In this document: piece by piece, positions 19,695 through 28,075 of the stretch
Layout of the letters: the number at the start of each line of letters is the position of its first letter
Position numbering within the stretch: the stretch's first letter is position 1
Origin: Solirubrobacter taibaiensis
Lineage (GTDB): Bacteria; Actinomycetota; Thermoleophilia; Solirubrobacterales; Solirubrobacteraceae
Reading direction: 5' to 3'
DNA length: 64,000 nt
NCBI GenBank assembly: GCA_027587225.1
Contig: JAPDDQ010000006.1
Location: 140,733 to 204,732, forward strand
The notes under the pieces: model-generated
Seen by the model: only the letters and a program-made list of their open reading frames with translations
What the model was told of the DNA's origin: nothing
Database searches by the model: none
Translations under genes and position numbers: made by a program

Positions 19695-20726
19695 CTACCA
19701 GCGGTGCGCTTCGTAGCGCGCCGCGATCTCTTCCTTCGGAGGTGGGTGCGCGAGCACCTGTTGGATGCGTACGAGCGCGACCGCGCCGAACAGGGCAGGG
19801 AGGCCGAGCTGGAAGACGCGGTAGCCGACGACCGCCGCCGCGGCGAGCGGGAGCGACGTGCCGTAGGCGACGAACATGCCGATCAGGCCACCCTCGGTGC
19901 CGCCGACGCCGCCGGGCGTGGGGATCAGCGCGCCGGCGTGGCCGAGCGCGTAGGCGAGGATGAAGATCCCGACGTCGGGCGCGCCGCCGCCGAACGCCTG
20001 GAACATGCAGGCCAGGCTCGCGACGTCGAACGCGAAGTAGGTCACCGAGCCGAAGATCAGCAGCGGGTCGCCATGGAGCACCAGCGTCAGCGACGTGCGC
20101 ACGCCGTCGTGGGTGAAGCGCCACACGCGCCACAGCAGCTTCCGGACGCGTCCCCCCGACGGTTCCTGCGGCGGACTGCTGCGCCCGAACAGCACCACGA
20201 GCACGAACACGACCGCGATCGCCACCGCGGGCAGCAGCGTCATGATCAGCGCCGCGTCCCCGGGCAGGATGCCGACCGCGGTCAGCCCGCCCGCGAGGAT
20301 GATCGCGCCGAAGCTCACGGCGCTGGTGACGAGGAAGAGCGCGGCGTGACGCTGGGACGCGAGGTCGGCCGGGACGCCGAGGCGCGTGAGCACGTAGGCG
20401 CCGTAAGCCGGGCCGCCGGCGCCGCCCGCCGGGAGCAGGACGTTCGCGCCCTGCTCGGCCAGCCCAAGCACGAGCGCGCGGCGCCACGGCATCACGCGGT
20501 CGAAGGCCGACCACAGCGCGCGCACGAAGCCGAGCATCGAGAGCAGGCGGAAGCCCGCGGCGGCCACGATCCAGCCGGGCTCGGCGTTCGAGAACTCGGT
20601 GCGCACCTCGTCGATGCCGGGCAAAGCCGCGAGCGCGGCGACGGCCAGCACGAGCACGACGGCGAAGAACAGCGCACGCTTCGCGACCCCGCGGAAGTCG
20701 ATCCCTGCTTCGTGGGCGCCGGCCAT
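19695..20726 (-). CDS. flippase-like integral membrane protein, copy 2
   Basis: A 343-residue paralogue of the 14.2 kb gene, with the family signature LIPTPGGVGGTEGGLIGMFV near residue 288 and a membrane-helix pattern of about eight segments. It retains LLPAGGAGGPAYGAY near residue 94, a second conserved patch. It diverges from the MarR-GNAT gene, with the palindrome at 20756-20771 in the 48-base gap, so MarR may control both. No clear ribosome site upstream of ATG. Likely lipid or glycolipid translocation; substrate unknown. Confidence 0.85.
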   Translation of the reverse strand: MAGAHEAGIDFRGVAKRALFFAVVLVLAVAALAALPGIDEVRTEFSNAEPGWIVAAAGFRLLSMLGFVRALWSAFDRVMPWRRALVLGLAEQGANVLLPAGGAGGPAYGAYVLTRLGVPADLASQRHAALFLVTSAVSFGAIILAGGLTAVGILPGDAALIMTLLPAVAIAVVFVLVVLFGRSSPPQEPSGGRVRKLLWRVWRFTHDGVRTSLTLVLHGDPLLIFGSVTYFAFDVASLACMFQAFGGGAPDVGIFILAYALGHAGALIPTPGGVGGTEGGLIGMFVAYGTSLPLAAAAVVGYRVFQLGLPALFGAVALVRIQQVLAHPPPKEEIAARYEAHRW

Positions 20727-20755
20727 TCGCCCGTTAGGTTGGCAGCGGCGCGATA

Positions 20756-20771
20756 TCTGACTAGAGTCAGA
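20756..20771. promoter_or_regulatory. probable MarR operator palindrome
   Basis: TCTGACT-AG-AGTCAGA is a perfect 7 bp inverted repeat that ends three bases before the MarR-GNAT start codon and lies between that gene and the divergent flippase-like gene. MarR proteins typically bind such 16-20 bp palindromes over their own promoter. Outer bases (ATA...ATAT) extend the symmetry partly. Confidence 0.6.
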
Positions 20772-20774
20772 GAT

Positions 20775-21632
20775 ATGGACGAGGTGCAACAGGTCCGCTC
20801 CTTCAACCGCACGGTGACCGAGCGCGTGGGGGCGCTGATGGACTCGTATCTGGACCTCGGGCGGCCGCTGGGAGCCAATCGCGTGCTGTGGGAGGTGGAC
20901 GCTCCGACCGACGTCCGCGAGCTGCGCGCCCGCCTGAACCTGGACTCCGGCTACCTCAGCCGGCTCCTGCGGACGCTGGAGACCGAGGGCTTGGTGCGTG
21001 TGGAGGCCGACGGCGCCGACCGACGCCGCCGCAGCGTCCATCCCACCGCCGCCGGCCGGGCCGAGCGTGTCCGGCTCGGGGAGCGCAGCGACGATCTCGC
21101 CCGCTCGTTCCTGGAGCCTCTGAACGAACGCGGGCGCCGGCAACTCGTCGAGGCGATGGTCACGGTCGAGCGGCTGCTCACGGCGGGCATCGTCGAACTG
21201 GCGGCGGAAGACCCGACCAGCGAAGCGGCACGCGTGTGCCTCACGCGCTACTTCACCGAGATCGACGAGCGCTTCGAGACGGGCTTCAGGGAGAACGTCG
21301 CGCTGCCGTTCGACTCGGGGGTGTTCATCGTCGCGCGCCTGCGCGGCGAGCCGATCGGGTGCGGCGCGCTCAAGACCGCGACGCCGCCGGAGATCAAGCG
21401 CATGTGGGTTGCTCCGGAGGCGCGTGGGCTGGGCGTCGGCCGCCGCATCCTGGCCGAGCTCGAGCGCCACGCCGTGGAGCAGGGCGCCTCAGCGATCCGG
21501 CTGGAGACCAACCGCGTGCTCGGCGAGGCGCAGCAGCTCTACCGCTCCTCCGGCTACGTCGAGGTCGAGCCCTTCAACGACGAGCCCTACGCGCACTACT
21601 GGTTCACAAAGCCGTTGGCGCCGTCGGAGTAA
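20775..21632 (+). CDS. MarR-family regulator fused to a GNAT acetyltransferase
   Basis: A 285-residue fusion. Residues 1-140 form a MarR winged helix (RELRARLNLDSGYLSRLLRTLETEGLVRVEADGADRRRR in pieces gives the recognition helix and wing). Residues 150-285 are a GNAT domain with IKRMWVAPEARGLGVGRRIL, the acetyl-CoA-binding loop (R/Q-x-x-G-x-G/A). This architecture is known across actinobacteria; the acetyltransferase may act on the inducing compound. The palindrome overlapping its promoter suggests autoregulation. Confidence 0.88.
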   Translation: MDEVQQVRSFNRTVTERVGALMDSYLDLGRPLGANRVLWEVDAPTDVRELRARLNLDSGYLSRLLRTLETEGLVRVEADGADRRRRSVHPTAAGRAERVRLGERSDDLARSFLEPLNERGRRQLVEAMVTVERLLTAGIVELAAEDPTSEAARVCLTRYFTEIDERFETGFRENVALPFDSGVFIVARLRGEPIGCGALKTATPPEIKRMWVAPEARGLGVGRRILAELERHAVEQGASAIRLETNRVLGEAQQLYRSSGYVEVEPFNDEPYAHYWFTKPLAPSE

Positions 21633-21671
21633 ACTCCCTAAAACCAGACCCCCTTTCAGGAGGAGTAGACG

Positions 21672-22337
21672 ATGGGCGTCACGATTGGCGATACGGCTCC
21701 AGATTTCGAAGCGGAGACCACCGAGGGCACGATCAACTTCCACGACTGGCTCGGTGACTCGTGGGGTGTGCTGTTCTCGCATCCGCGCGCGTTCACGCCG
21801 GTGTGCACGACCGAGCTCGGTTACCTGGCCTCGATCAAGGGTGAATTCGACGCGCGCGGCGTGAAGATCATCGGCATCTCCGTCGACCCCGCCGAGAACA
21901 ACATCGGCTGGTCGAAGGACATCGAGGAGACGCAGGGCACGGCCCCGAACTACCCGATCATCGGCGACAGCGACTTCAAGGTCGCCAAGGCCTACGGGAT
22001 GCTGCCGGCCGACGTCGCGGGTGAGGCCACCGAGCGCACCCCCGCGCAGAACGCGACCGTCCGCAACGTGTACGTGATCGGCCCGGACAAGAAGATCAAG
22101 CTGGTGCTGATCTATCCGATGACGACCGGCCGCAACTTCGACGAGGTCCTGCGCGTGCTGGACTCGCTGCAGCTGACCGCGAACCACGCCGTCGCCACGC
22201 CCGCCCAGTGGCAGCCGGGCGAGGACGTCATCATCGCCGGCTCGGTGTCCAACGACGCCGCCAAGGAGAAGTACCCGGACGGCTGGAAGGAGCCCAAGCC
22301 GTACATCCGGATCGTTCCGGCCCCTACGGCGAGCTAA
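21672..22337 (+). CDS. 1-Cys peroxiredoxin (Prx6 type)
   Basis: A 221-residue peroxiredoxin that reduces peroxides in the cytoplasm. The peroxidatic Cys45 lies in AFTPVCTTELG. The long C-terminal extension (DDAAKE...WKEPKPYIRIVP type) is characteristic of the Prx6 branch, and there is no resolving Cys in the usual place. A near-perfect AGGAGGA ribosome site precedes the ATG. Its end overlaps the convergent alkA gene by 14 bases. Fits the window's other peroxide genes (bcp, katG). Confidence 0.94.
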   Translation: MGVTIGDTAPDFEAETTEGTINFHDWLGDSWGVLFSHPRAFTPVCTTELGYLASIKGEFDARGVKIIGISVDPAENNIGWSKDIEETQGTAPNYPIIGDSDFKVAKAYGMLPADVAGEATERTPAQNATVRNVYVIGPDKKIKLVLIYPMTTGRNFDEVLRVLDSLQLTANHAVATPAQWQPGEDVIIAGSVSNDAAKEKYPDGWKEPKPYIRIVPAPTAS

Positions 22338-23037
22338 GGCTCCGCCAGAGGTGCACGACGGCGTACGCGCGGAACGGTCGCCAGCGTTCCGCGTCAACCG
22401 CGCCGTCGTGCAGCGCGTGGCGCACGCCGAGGTCCGTCGGCAGCCACGCGTCGCGGTCGCCGAGCGCCCGCATGCTCACGTAGGTCTGCGTCCACGGCCC
22501 GATCCCGCGCAGGTCGATCAGGCGGTCGAGCGGCTGCCCGGCGAGTGAGCGCAGCGTGTTCCGGCGCGTCGCCGGCATCGCGAACGCGCTGTCGGGCGCG
22601 CCCGCGATCGCGCGCAGCGTCGGAAAGCGGTGCGTGACCGCGCCGACCGGGCGCTCCAGCGGCTCCCCCACCGCGGCCACGAGTCGCCCCGCATGGGTCG
22701 AGGCGGCCTGGATCGAGATCTGCTGGCCGAGCACGGCCCGCACCGCGATCTCCTCGCCATCCACGCAGCCCGGCACCCGCGTGCCCGCGTCGTAGCCGGG
22801 CAGGTCGATGCGCGCCGCGATCTCGGCCGCGGGCGCGTCGAGGTCGAGCAACCCCGCGACGTCGTGCGTGGCGTCGAAGCCTTCGGGATGCGGTCGCAGC
22901 GCGACGACTTCGCCGTTCGGCAGGCTGCGGCGATAGACGCCATCGACGTACTCCTCCACGCCCGGCACCATCCGCCGGACCAGGAAATCGAGCAGCGCCG
23001 CGCCGTCATACGGCTGCTCCGCCGCGCGCAGGATCAC
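22324..23037 (-). CDS. alkA: DNA-3-methyladenine glycosylase II (AlkA-like)
   Basis: A 237-residue base-excision enzyme removing alkylated bases. An AlkA N-terminal domain (residues 1-70) is followed by the HhH-GPD core: VLGQQISIQAA, the hairpin LRGIGPWTQTYVSMRALGD, and catalytic Asp in LPTDLG. It is shorter than E. coli AlkA (282). GTG at 23037 overlaps the flippase-like stop by four bases, so the two are co-translated though functionally unrelated. AlkD at 28 kb is a second alkylation-repair enzyme. Confidence 0.9.
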   Translation of the reverse strand: MILRAAEQPYDGAALLDFLVRRMVPGVEEYVDGVYRRSLPNGEVVALRPHPEGFDATHDVAGLLDLDAPAAEIAARIDLPGYDAGTRVPGCVDGEEIAVRAVLGQQISIQAASTHAGRLVAAVGEPLERPVGAVTHRFPTLRAIAGAPDSAFAMPATRRNTLRSLAGQPLDRLIDLRGIGPWTQTYVSMRALGDRDAWLPTDLGVRHALHDGAVDAERWRPFRAYAVVHLWRSLSSP

Positions 23038-24014
23038 GCGGACACTTCCTCGGCCTTCTCCGCCTCCCGTTGCGCCTTGCCCGCCGCGATGACCTCCTTG
23101 AACGAGCGGAAGCGGAAGATCCGCGTGAGCGCGCCGAGCCCGATCAGGAACGTGAGCGCCGCGATCGCGATCTGCTGGCCGACGGAGTACGCGGCGACGG
23201 TCGCGCCGCTGCCGAAGACCTTCACCAGCAACGCCTGCTGCACGCCCGCACCGCCCGGCGTGAACGGGACGAGCGCCGCGATCGCGTTCACGCCCAGCAC
23301 CAGCAGCACGTTGCTCACCGAGCCGCCGACGTTGAACGCCTCCAGCAGGCACCAGAACGCGGCGAAGCGGAACAGCCAGCCCGCGAACTGCACGAGCCAC
23401 ACCTCGCGGAAGTAGCGCCGGCGGTCGCCCAGGATCGTCAGGCCCTGGCGCACGCGGGCCCAGAACCGCGTCACGCGCGCCGACAGCAGCGCGAAGCCCA
23501 CGAGCACACCGATCCCCAGCACCGTCAGCAGGAACAGCGTGAAGCGCGGGTTGGAGGCGAAGAACGCGAGGTCGAACGCCGGCAGCGACGAGAAGTCCGG
23601 CGGCTTCGGGAAGACGCCCTGGCTGAACGCGTACGCCAGCACGGGCACGGCGATCGTCAGATCGAAGATGAACTCGATGCTGAACGCGGCGGCGACGGCC
23701 GGGTAGCTCGAGTTCGGCACCGACGTCTTGGTCAGGAAGAGGCGGATCACGTCACCGCCGCGGGCGGGGATGACGGAGTTGAAGCCGTAGCCCGCGAAGT
23801 ACGCGCCCCAGATGCGCTTGAACTCGATCTTGGAGTCGGGATAGGCCGCACGCAGGATGTGGAACGAGGCGCGCGCCCGCAGCGTGAGGTAGGTCGTGAA
23901 GAAGACCAGCGCGAGGAACAGTGGGATCCACTGCACGCCGGCCAGGTTCGAGAAGAACGACCCGACCGCGTCGAAGAAGGACGAGAAGGAATCGCCGATG
24001 CTTGCGAAGGTCAC
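23034..24014 (-). CDS. flippase-like integral membrane protein, copy 3
   Basis: A 326-residue member of the LPG-synthase TM/UPF0104 family with eight or so membrane segments. The signature here is ALVPFTPGGAGVQQALLVKVF near residue 240, with Gln in place of the usual EGG, and FNSVIPARGGDVIRLFL near residue 85. It belongs to a different branch from copies 1 and 2. GTG at 24014 is the only good start. It is followed by alkA in the same operon. Substrate unknown. Confidence 0.82.
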   Translation of the reverse strand: MTFASIGDSFSSFFDAVGSFFSNLAGVQWIPLFLALVFFTTYLTLRARASFHILRAAYPDSKIEFKRIWGAYFAGYGFNSVIPARGGDVIRLFLTKTSVPNSSYPAVAAAFSIEFIFDLTIAVPVLAYAFSQGVFPKPPDFSSLPAFDLAFFASNPRFTLFLLTVLGIGVLVGFALLSARVTRFWARVRQGLTILGDRRRYFREVWLVQFAGWLFRFAAFWCLLEAFNVGGSVSNVLLVLGVNAIAALVPFTPGGAGVQQALLVKVFGSGATVAAYSVGQQIAIAALTFLIGLGALTRIFRFRSFKEVIAAGKAQREAEKAEEVSA

Positions 24015-24019
24015 TGCTA

Positions 24020-25123
24020 CTAGCGTGCCATGCGCAGCGGTGCGATGAAGACGCCGGCGGTCGCGGCCAGGATCCCGGCCCCCAGGAACCCGAGCCGCGG
24101 ATCCACGTGGTAGAGCGGGAGCCACATCACCGGAGCGACGGCGTTGCCCGCGAATTTGAACGCGCTGACGACGGACGTCCCGCCCGCCCGGTTGCCCGGC
24201 ACGGCCTCCACCGTGAGCACGTTGATGCCCGCCCACATCAGGGCGGAGCCGAGCCCGATCGCGAACCACAGCGCACCCAGCGCGAGCGCCGAGGGCGCGA
24301 AGCCGAGCGCGACCACCAGCACGGAGCAGATCGCGATGCCGACGAAGATCACCGGCGTGCGCCCGAAGCGGTCCACGGCATCCCCCGCGGCCCGGCCGAG
24401 CAGCATCCCGGCGACACCGAAGCCGGCCAGCAGGACGCCGCGCAGGATCGAGCCGAGCCCGAACTCGTCCGCCGCCTCGACGGCGACGAGGAACCCGATG
24501 CCGGTCACGCCCGCGTAGCCGGTGAACGCCGCGCCGCTGAGCAGCCCGACGCGGCGGGTGAACGCGGCGCGCAGGCGCGGGGGCGTGTCGCGCCGTTCGG
24601 CGTCGTGCGGCGGGAACAGCGCGAGGCCGAGCGCAACGACCACCTGGCTCAGGAACGCGAAGCGCCAGTCCACCGCACCGAAGAGCCCTCCGCCGAGCGG
24701 GGCGAGCGCGATCGCCGCGGTCTGCACGGCGGCGAACGTGCCGACGGCGCGTCCGAGCTGGCCCGGCGGTACGAGGTCGGCGAGGCCGGCGAGCAGGAGC
24801 GGCGTGAGGAACGCGTTGGCGGTGCCCTGCAGGGCCCGGATGACGATGAACGTCTCCAGTGTCGGCGCGAAGGCCGCGGCGAGCGAGAGCAGCGCGTACG
24901 CGATGTACGCGGTGCGCACCACCTTCCGGCGCCCGATCCGCTCACCGATCGTCCCGGACACGAGCTGGAAGAGGGCGAACGGGATCAGATAGGCCGGGAG
25001 CGTCGCCGCGACGCCGGCCGTGGTCGCGTCGAACGCGTCGCGCAGCTGCGGGACGAGCACGGCGACCACGCCTCCGCCGAACGGGCCCAGGAAGCCGCCG
25101 ATATAGAACGGGAGCGCACGCAC
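24020..25123 (-). CDS. MFS transporter
   Basis: A 367-residue major facilitator with 12 predicted helices and the motif IGERIGRRKVVRTAYI (loop 2-3, motif A) and DAVDRFGRTPVIFVG in the second half. GTG at 25123 is chosen because it leads straight into the first helix; an upstream ATG would overlap the divergent gene. Drug or metabolite efflux is the usual role of this branch, but the substrate is not visible. It lies five bases before the flippase-like gene on the same strand. Confidence 0.85.
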   Translation of the reverse strand: MRALPFYIGGFLGPFGGGVVAVLVPQLRDAFDATTAGVAATLPAYLIPFALFQLVSGTIGERIGRRKVVRTAYIAYALLSLAAAFAPTLETFIVIRALQGTANAFLTPLLLAGLADLVPPGQLGRAVGTFAAVQTAAIALAPLGGGLFGAVDWRFAFLSQVVVALGLALFPPHDAERRDTPPRLRAAFTRRVGLLSGAAFTGYAGVTGIGFLVAVEAADEFGLGSILRGVLLAGFGVAGMLLGRAAGDAVDRFGRTPVIFVGIAICSVLVVALGFAPSALALGALWFAIGLGSALMWAGINVLTVEAVPGNRAGGTSVVSAFKFAGNAVAPVMWLPLYHVDPRLGFLGAGILAATAGVFIAPLRMAR

Positions 25124-25149
25124 GGCTGAGGACTTACCCTGGCACGCTG

Positions 25150-25599
25150 ATGTTCCGGCGCAAGGCGATCGCACCCGACGGATCGAAGTGGAAGCTCGGC
25201 CGGCGCTGGTTCCCCCGCCGCGACAACGACCGGATGGACGTCCTGGACACCGGTGAGCTCCCGTTCCCGGACTTCGGTGACGCGGACGACATCCTCGGCG
25301 CGATCCTGCTCGTGGTCTTCGCCGTGATCGCGGCCATCTTCCTCGCGCTGCTGCTGTTCAACGTGGTCGTGCTGGCGATCGAGATCACGATCCTGCTGCT
25401 CGGCCTCATCATCGGCCTCTTCTCACGCGTGGTCCTGCGCAAGCCGTGGACGGTGTTCGTGAAGTCCGGGCCGCACACGGTCGAGCGGCACGTGGTCGGC
25501 TGGCGCGCGAGCCGGCGACTGATCGACGAGCTGGCGGGCGACGTCGAGTCAGGCCGGTTTCAGCTCGCGCTGAGCGACCGGCGACGACTGGATGATTGA
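25150..25599 (+). CDS. membrane protein of unknown function (149 aa)
   Basis: A basic N-terminus (about 50 residues) precedes one long or two closely spaced membrane helices (about residues 50-95, very rich in Leu/Ile/Val) and a cytoplasmic C-terminal domain of about 55 residues. No known motif. It is divergent from the MFS gene (26 bases) and its 3' end overlaps the convergent Lrp gene by 51 bases. Function unknown. Confidence 0.65.
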   Translation: MFRRKAIAPDGSKWKLGRRWFPRRDNDRMDVLDTGELPFPDFGDADDILGAILLVVFAVIAAIFLALLLFNVVVLAIEITILLLGLIIGLFSRVVLRKPWTVFVKSGPHTVERHVVGWRASRRLIDELAGDVESGRFQLALSDRRRLDD

Positions 25600-26004
25600 C
25601 GTCGTCGTCTGCCCGTAGGGCGTGAAGCAGTCGATGACCTCCTCGAGGTGCTCGACGTCGCGCACGTGGACGCGCATGTAGAAGCAGTCCTCGCCGGTCA
25701 CGCGGTGGCACTCGGCGACCTCGGGCGTGGCCCGCGCGACCTCCGTGACCTTCGGGATCTGGCGCGGCGCCGGGCGCATGCGGATGATGGCGGCGAGCGT
25801 GAAGCCGAGCGCGCGCGGATTCACGTCGGCGCGGTAGCCCGCGATCGTGCCGTCGCGCTCGAGTCGGGCGAGGCGCTCGGCGACGGCGGGCGCGGAGAGG
25901 CCGACGCGGCGACCGAGCTCGGCTTGGCTGATCCGGGCGTCCTGCTGCAGCTCTGACAGCAATCGAAGGTTCGTGGCGTCGAGCGCCCCATTTTCCGAAG
26001 GCAT
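25549..26004 (-). CDS. Lrp/AsnC-family regulator
   Basis: About 151 residues from ATG at 26004, with an N-terminal HTH (LLSELQQDARISQAELGRRV, then SAPAVAERLARLE) and an AsnC ligand-binding RAM domain (residues 70-150). The family normally starts just before 'LD.tn..lL..Lq.dar', which favours this ATG; GTG at 26040 or ATG at 26067 would extend it and the latter is only two bases from the divergent EamA start. It probably controls the divergent transporter in response to an amino acid. Confidence 0.87.
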   Translation of the reverse strand: MPSENGALDATNLRLLSELQQDARISQAELGRRVGLSAPAVAERLARLERDGTIAGYRADVNPRALGFTLAAIIRMRPAPRQIPKVTEVARATPEVAECHRVTGEDCFYMRVHVRDVEHLEEVIDCFTPYGQTTTSIIQSSPVAQRELKPA

Positions 26005-26069
26005 CGAGCGCAGAATAGCTTCGATCAGCCCTTCCGTCACGGCGCATTCCCGACGATCCTGTTTCATCG

Positions 26070-26963
26070 ATGGCCGCTCGCCTTCCGTTCGTCGTCAGCG
26101 CCGTGTTCCACTACCTGGGTCCGGCCTTCGCCGTGCTGCTGTTCGTGCGTGTCGACGTGCTGGGCGTGGCGTGGCTGCGGATCGCGGCGGCGGCGCTCGT
26201 CTTCGCGCTCTGGCGCCGGCCCTGGGCGTTGCTGCGGGACCGCGACGTGATCGCGTGGGGCGCGGTGCTGGCCGCGATGAACTGCTGCTTCTACCTCGCC
26301 ATCGACCGGTTGCCGCTGGCGACCGTCGCTGCGATCGAGTTCCTGCCCGTGATCGCGCTGGCGGCGCTGGGCGCACGCTCGAAGCGCAACGTCGCGGCGC
26401 TCCTCCTGGCCGTGCCGGGCGTGTACCTGCTCACGGGCCTGCAGCTCGAAGTCGAGCCGCTGGCCGTGATCCTCGCACTGGCGAACGCCGCGTTGTTCGC
26501 GGCCTACATCGTGCTCGCCCACCGCGTCGCTTCCCGCGGCGTGGGCGTGGACGGGCTGGCCGCGTCGATGCTCGTCGCGTTCGTGTTCGTCACGCCGATG
26601 GCGGGCTGGGCCGCGGTCCCCGCGTTCGGGGACCCGGTCGCGATCCTGGCCGGTATCGGCGTCGGGATCTCCTCCTCGGTGATCCCGTACGTCGCCGACC
26701 AGATCGCGATGAAGCGGCTCACGCGCGCCGGCTACGCGCTGATGGTGTCGCTGCTCCCGGCGACGGCGACGGTCATCGGCCTGATCGTGCTGTCACAGGT
26801 GCCGTCGGTGCGGGACGCGCTCGGGATCGCGCTGGTCATCGCGGGGGTGGCGCTCCATCGCGAGCCCACACCTCCGCCAGCCGGATCACCACCGCCGCAG
26901 CCGCAGCCATCTCCTGCACCGATGCCCATTCCCGCGGCGAGTGGTAGTCGTGGCCACCCGTGA
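26070..26963 (+). CDS. EamA/DMT-family exporter
   Basis: A 297-residue protein with ten membrane helices in two repeats, as in RhtA-type drug/metabolite exporters. The second repeat ends GIALVIAGVALHRE near residue 270. The last 28 or so residues are Pro/Ser-rich and are read antisense to the end of pepT, giving a 128-base convergent overlap. Divergent Lrp regulation suggests an amino-acid exporter; substrate not shown. Confidence 0.85.
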   Translation: MAARLPFVVSAVFHYLGPAFAVLLFVRVDVLGVAWLRIAAAALVFALWRRPWALLRDRDVIAWGAVLAAMNCCFYLAIDRLPLATVAAIEFLPVIALAALGARSKRNVAALLLAVPGVYLLTGLQLEVEPLAVILALANAALFAAYIVLAHRVASRGVGVDGLAASMLVAFVFVTPMAGWAAVPAFGDPVAILAGIGVGISSSVIPYVADQIAMKRLTRAGYALMVSLLPATATVIGLIVLSQVPSVRDALGIALVIAGVALHREPTPPPAGSPPPQPQPSPAPMPIPAASGSRGHP

Positions 26964-28074
26964 ACAGGTTCGGGGTCGGCAGGCCCATCGCGCTCAGACG
27001 TGAGCCGTCCGTGCCGCCGCGGATCGGGGTGCGGATGAGCTCGATGCCCTCGGCGCGGATCGCCTCCTCGGCCGCGGTGACGGCGCGCGGGAACGCGTCG
27101 ATGTAGCGGCGCATGTTCGGGTACTGCGGCGTGACCTCGACCTCGAGCCGCGCGCCGGGGTGGCGAGCGACCGTCTCCTCGGCGGTCTTGCGGAGCAGGG
27201 CGGTGTGCGCGTGGAGCTTGTCGTCGTCGAAGTCGCGGACGATCGCGCGGACCTCGGTGCGTCCGGAGCCGCCGCTGACCTCGTAGACGTGGATGAAGCC
27301 GTCCAGGCCTTCCGTGCGTTCCGGCGTGAGCTCCGGCGGCAGCGCGGCGACGATCTCGGCCGCGATCCGGGTCGCGTTGACGAGCACGTCCTTCGCCCAG
27401 CCCGGATGCGCGTCCACTCCGTGGATGGTGAGGATGACCTCCTCGGCGCTGAATGTCTCGTCCTGCAGCTCACCCAGATCCGAGCCGTCCAGTGTGTAGG
27501 CGCAGACGGCGCCGAAGCGCTCGACGTCGAACAGCGTCGCGCCCTCGCCGATCTCCTCGTCCGGGGTGAAGCAGATGCGCAGCGTCGGGCGCGGGAGGTC
27601 GGGGTTGGCGGCCAGGTGCGCGACCGCGGCCATGATCTCGGCCACGCCCGCCTTGTCGTCGGCGCCGAGCAGCGTGTCGCCGGAGGAGGTGACGATGTCG
27701 TGGCCCGCGGGCGCGTCGACGGTGGTGCCGCTGAACGGCAGCTGGATCAGGCCGCCGGGGTGGTCGCGGTGCACGATCGGTTGGACGTTCGCCCCGGGCG
27801 CGTCGGGGCTCGTGTCCACGTGGGCGATCAGACCGACCGTCGGGCCGGTGCCTTCGAGGGTCGCCGTGACGTACCCGTTCGCGTCCAGCGCGGCATCGGT
27901 CAGGCCGATCGCCTGCAACTCCTCGACGAGCAGCCGGGAGAGGTCGAGCTGCCCCGGCGTGCTCGGCGACTGCGTGCGCTCACGCGTGGACTGGGTGTCG
28001 ATGCGGACGTAGCGCTGGAAGCGCTCGAGCAGGTCAGGGGCGAGCTTCTCGGCCAAAGGCGATGTGAACGTCAC
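26836..28074 (-). CDS. pepT: peptidase T (tripeptidase)
   Basis: A 412-residue M20B metallopeptidase that cleaves the N-terminal residue of tripeptides. Zinc and catalytic motifs are present: GLIAHVDTSPDAPG, TLLGADDKAGVAEIMA, CFTPDEEIGEGA, and FTGGHDYHSPREW at the end. Length matches the family. GTG at 28074 leads directly into the conserved N-terminus. The start lies next to the divergent AlkD-like gene, and the two transcripts must start within each other's coding regions or be leaderless. Confidence 0.94.
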   Translation of the reverse strand: MTFTSPLAEKLAPDLLERFQRYVRIDTQSTRERTQSPSTPGQLDLSRLLVEELQAIGLTDAALDANGYVTATLEGTGPTVGLIAHVDTSPDAPGANVQPIVHRDHPGGLIQLPFSGTTVDAPAGHDIVTSSGDTLLGADDKAGVAEIMAAVAHLAANPDLPRPTLRICFTPDEEIGEGATLFDVERFGAVCAYTLDGSDLGELQDETFSAEEVILTIHGVDAHPGWAKDVLVNATRIAAEIVAALPPELTPERTEGLDGFIHVYEVSGGSGRTEVRAIVRDFDDDKLHAHTALLRKTAEETVARHPGARLEVEVTPQYPNMRRYIDAFPRAVTAAEEAIRAEGIELIRTPIRGGTDGSRLSAMGLPTPNLFTGGHDYHSPREWASVQEMAAAAAVVIRLAEVWARDGAPPPR

Positions 28075-28075
28075 G

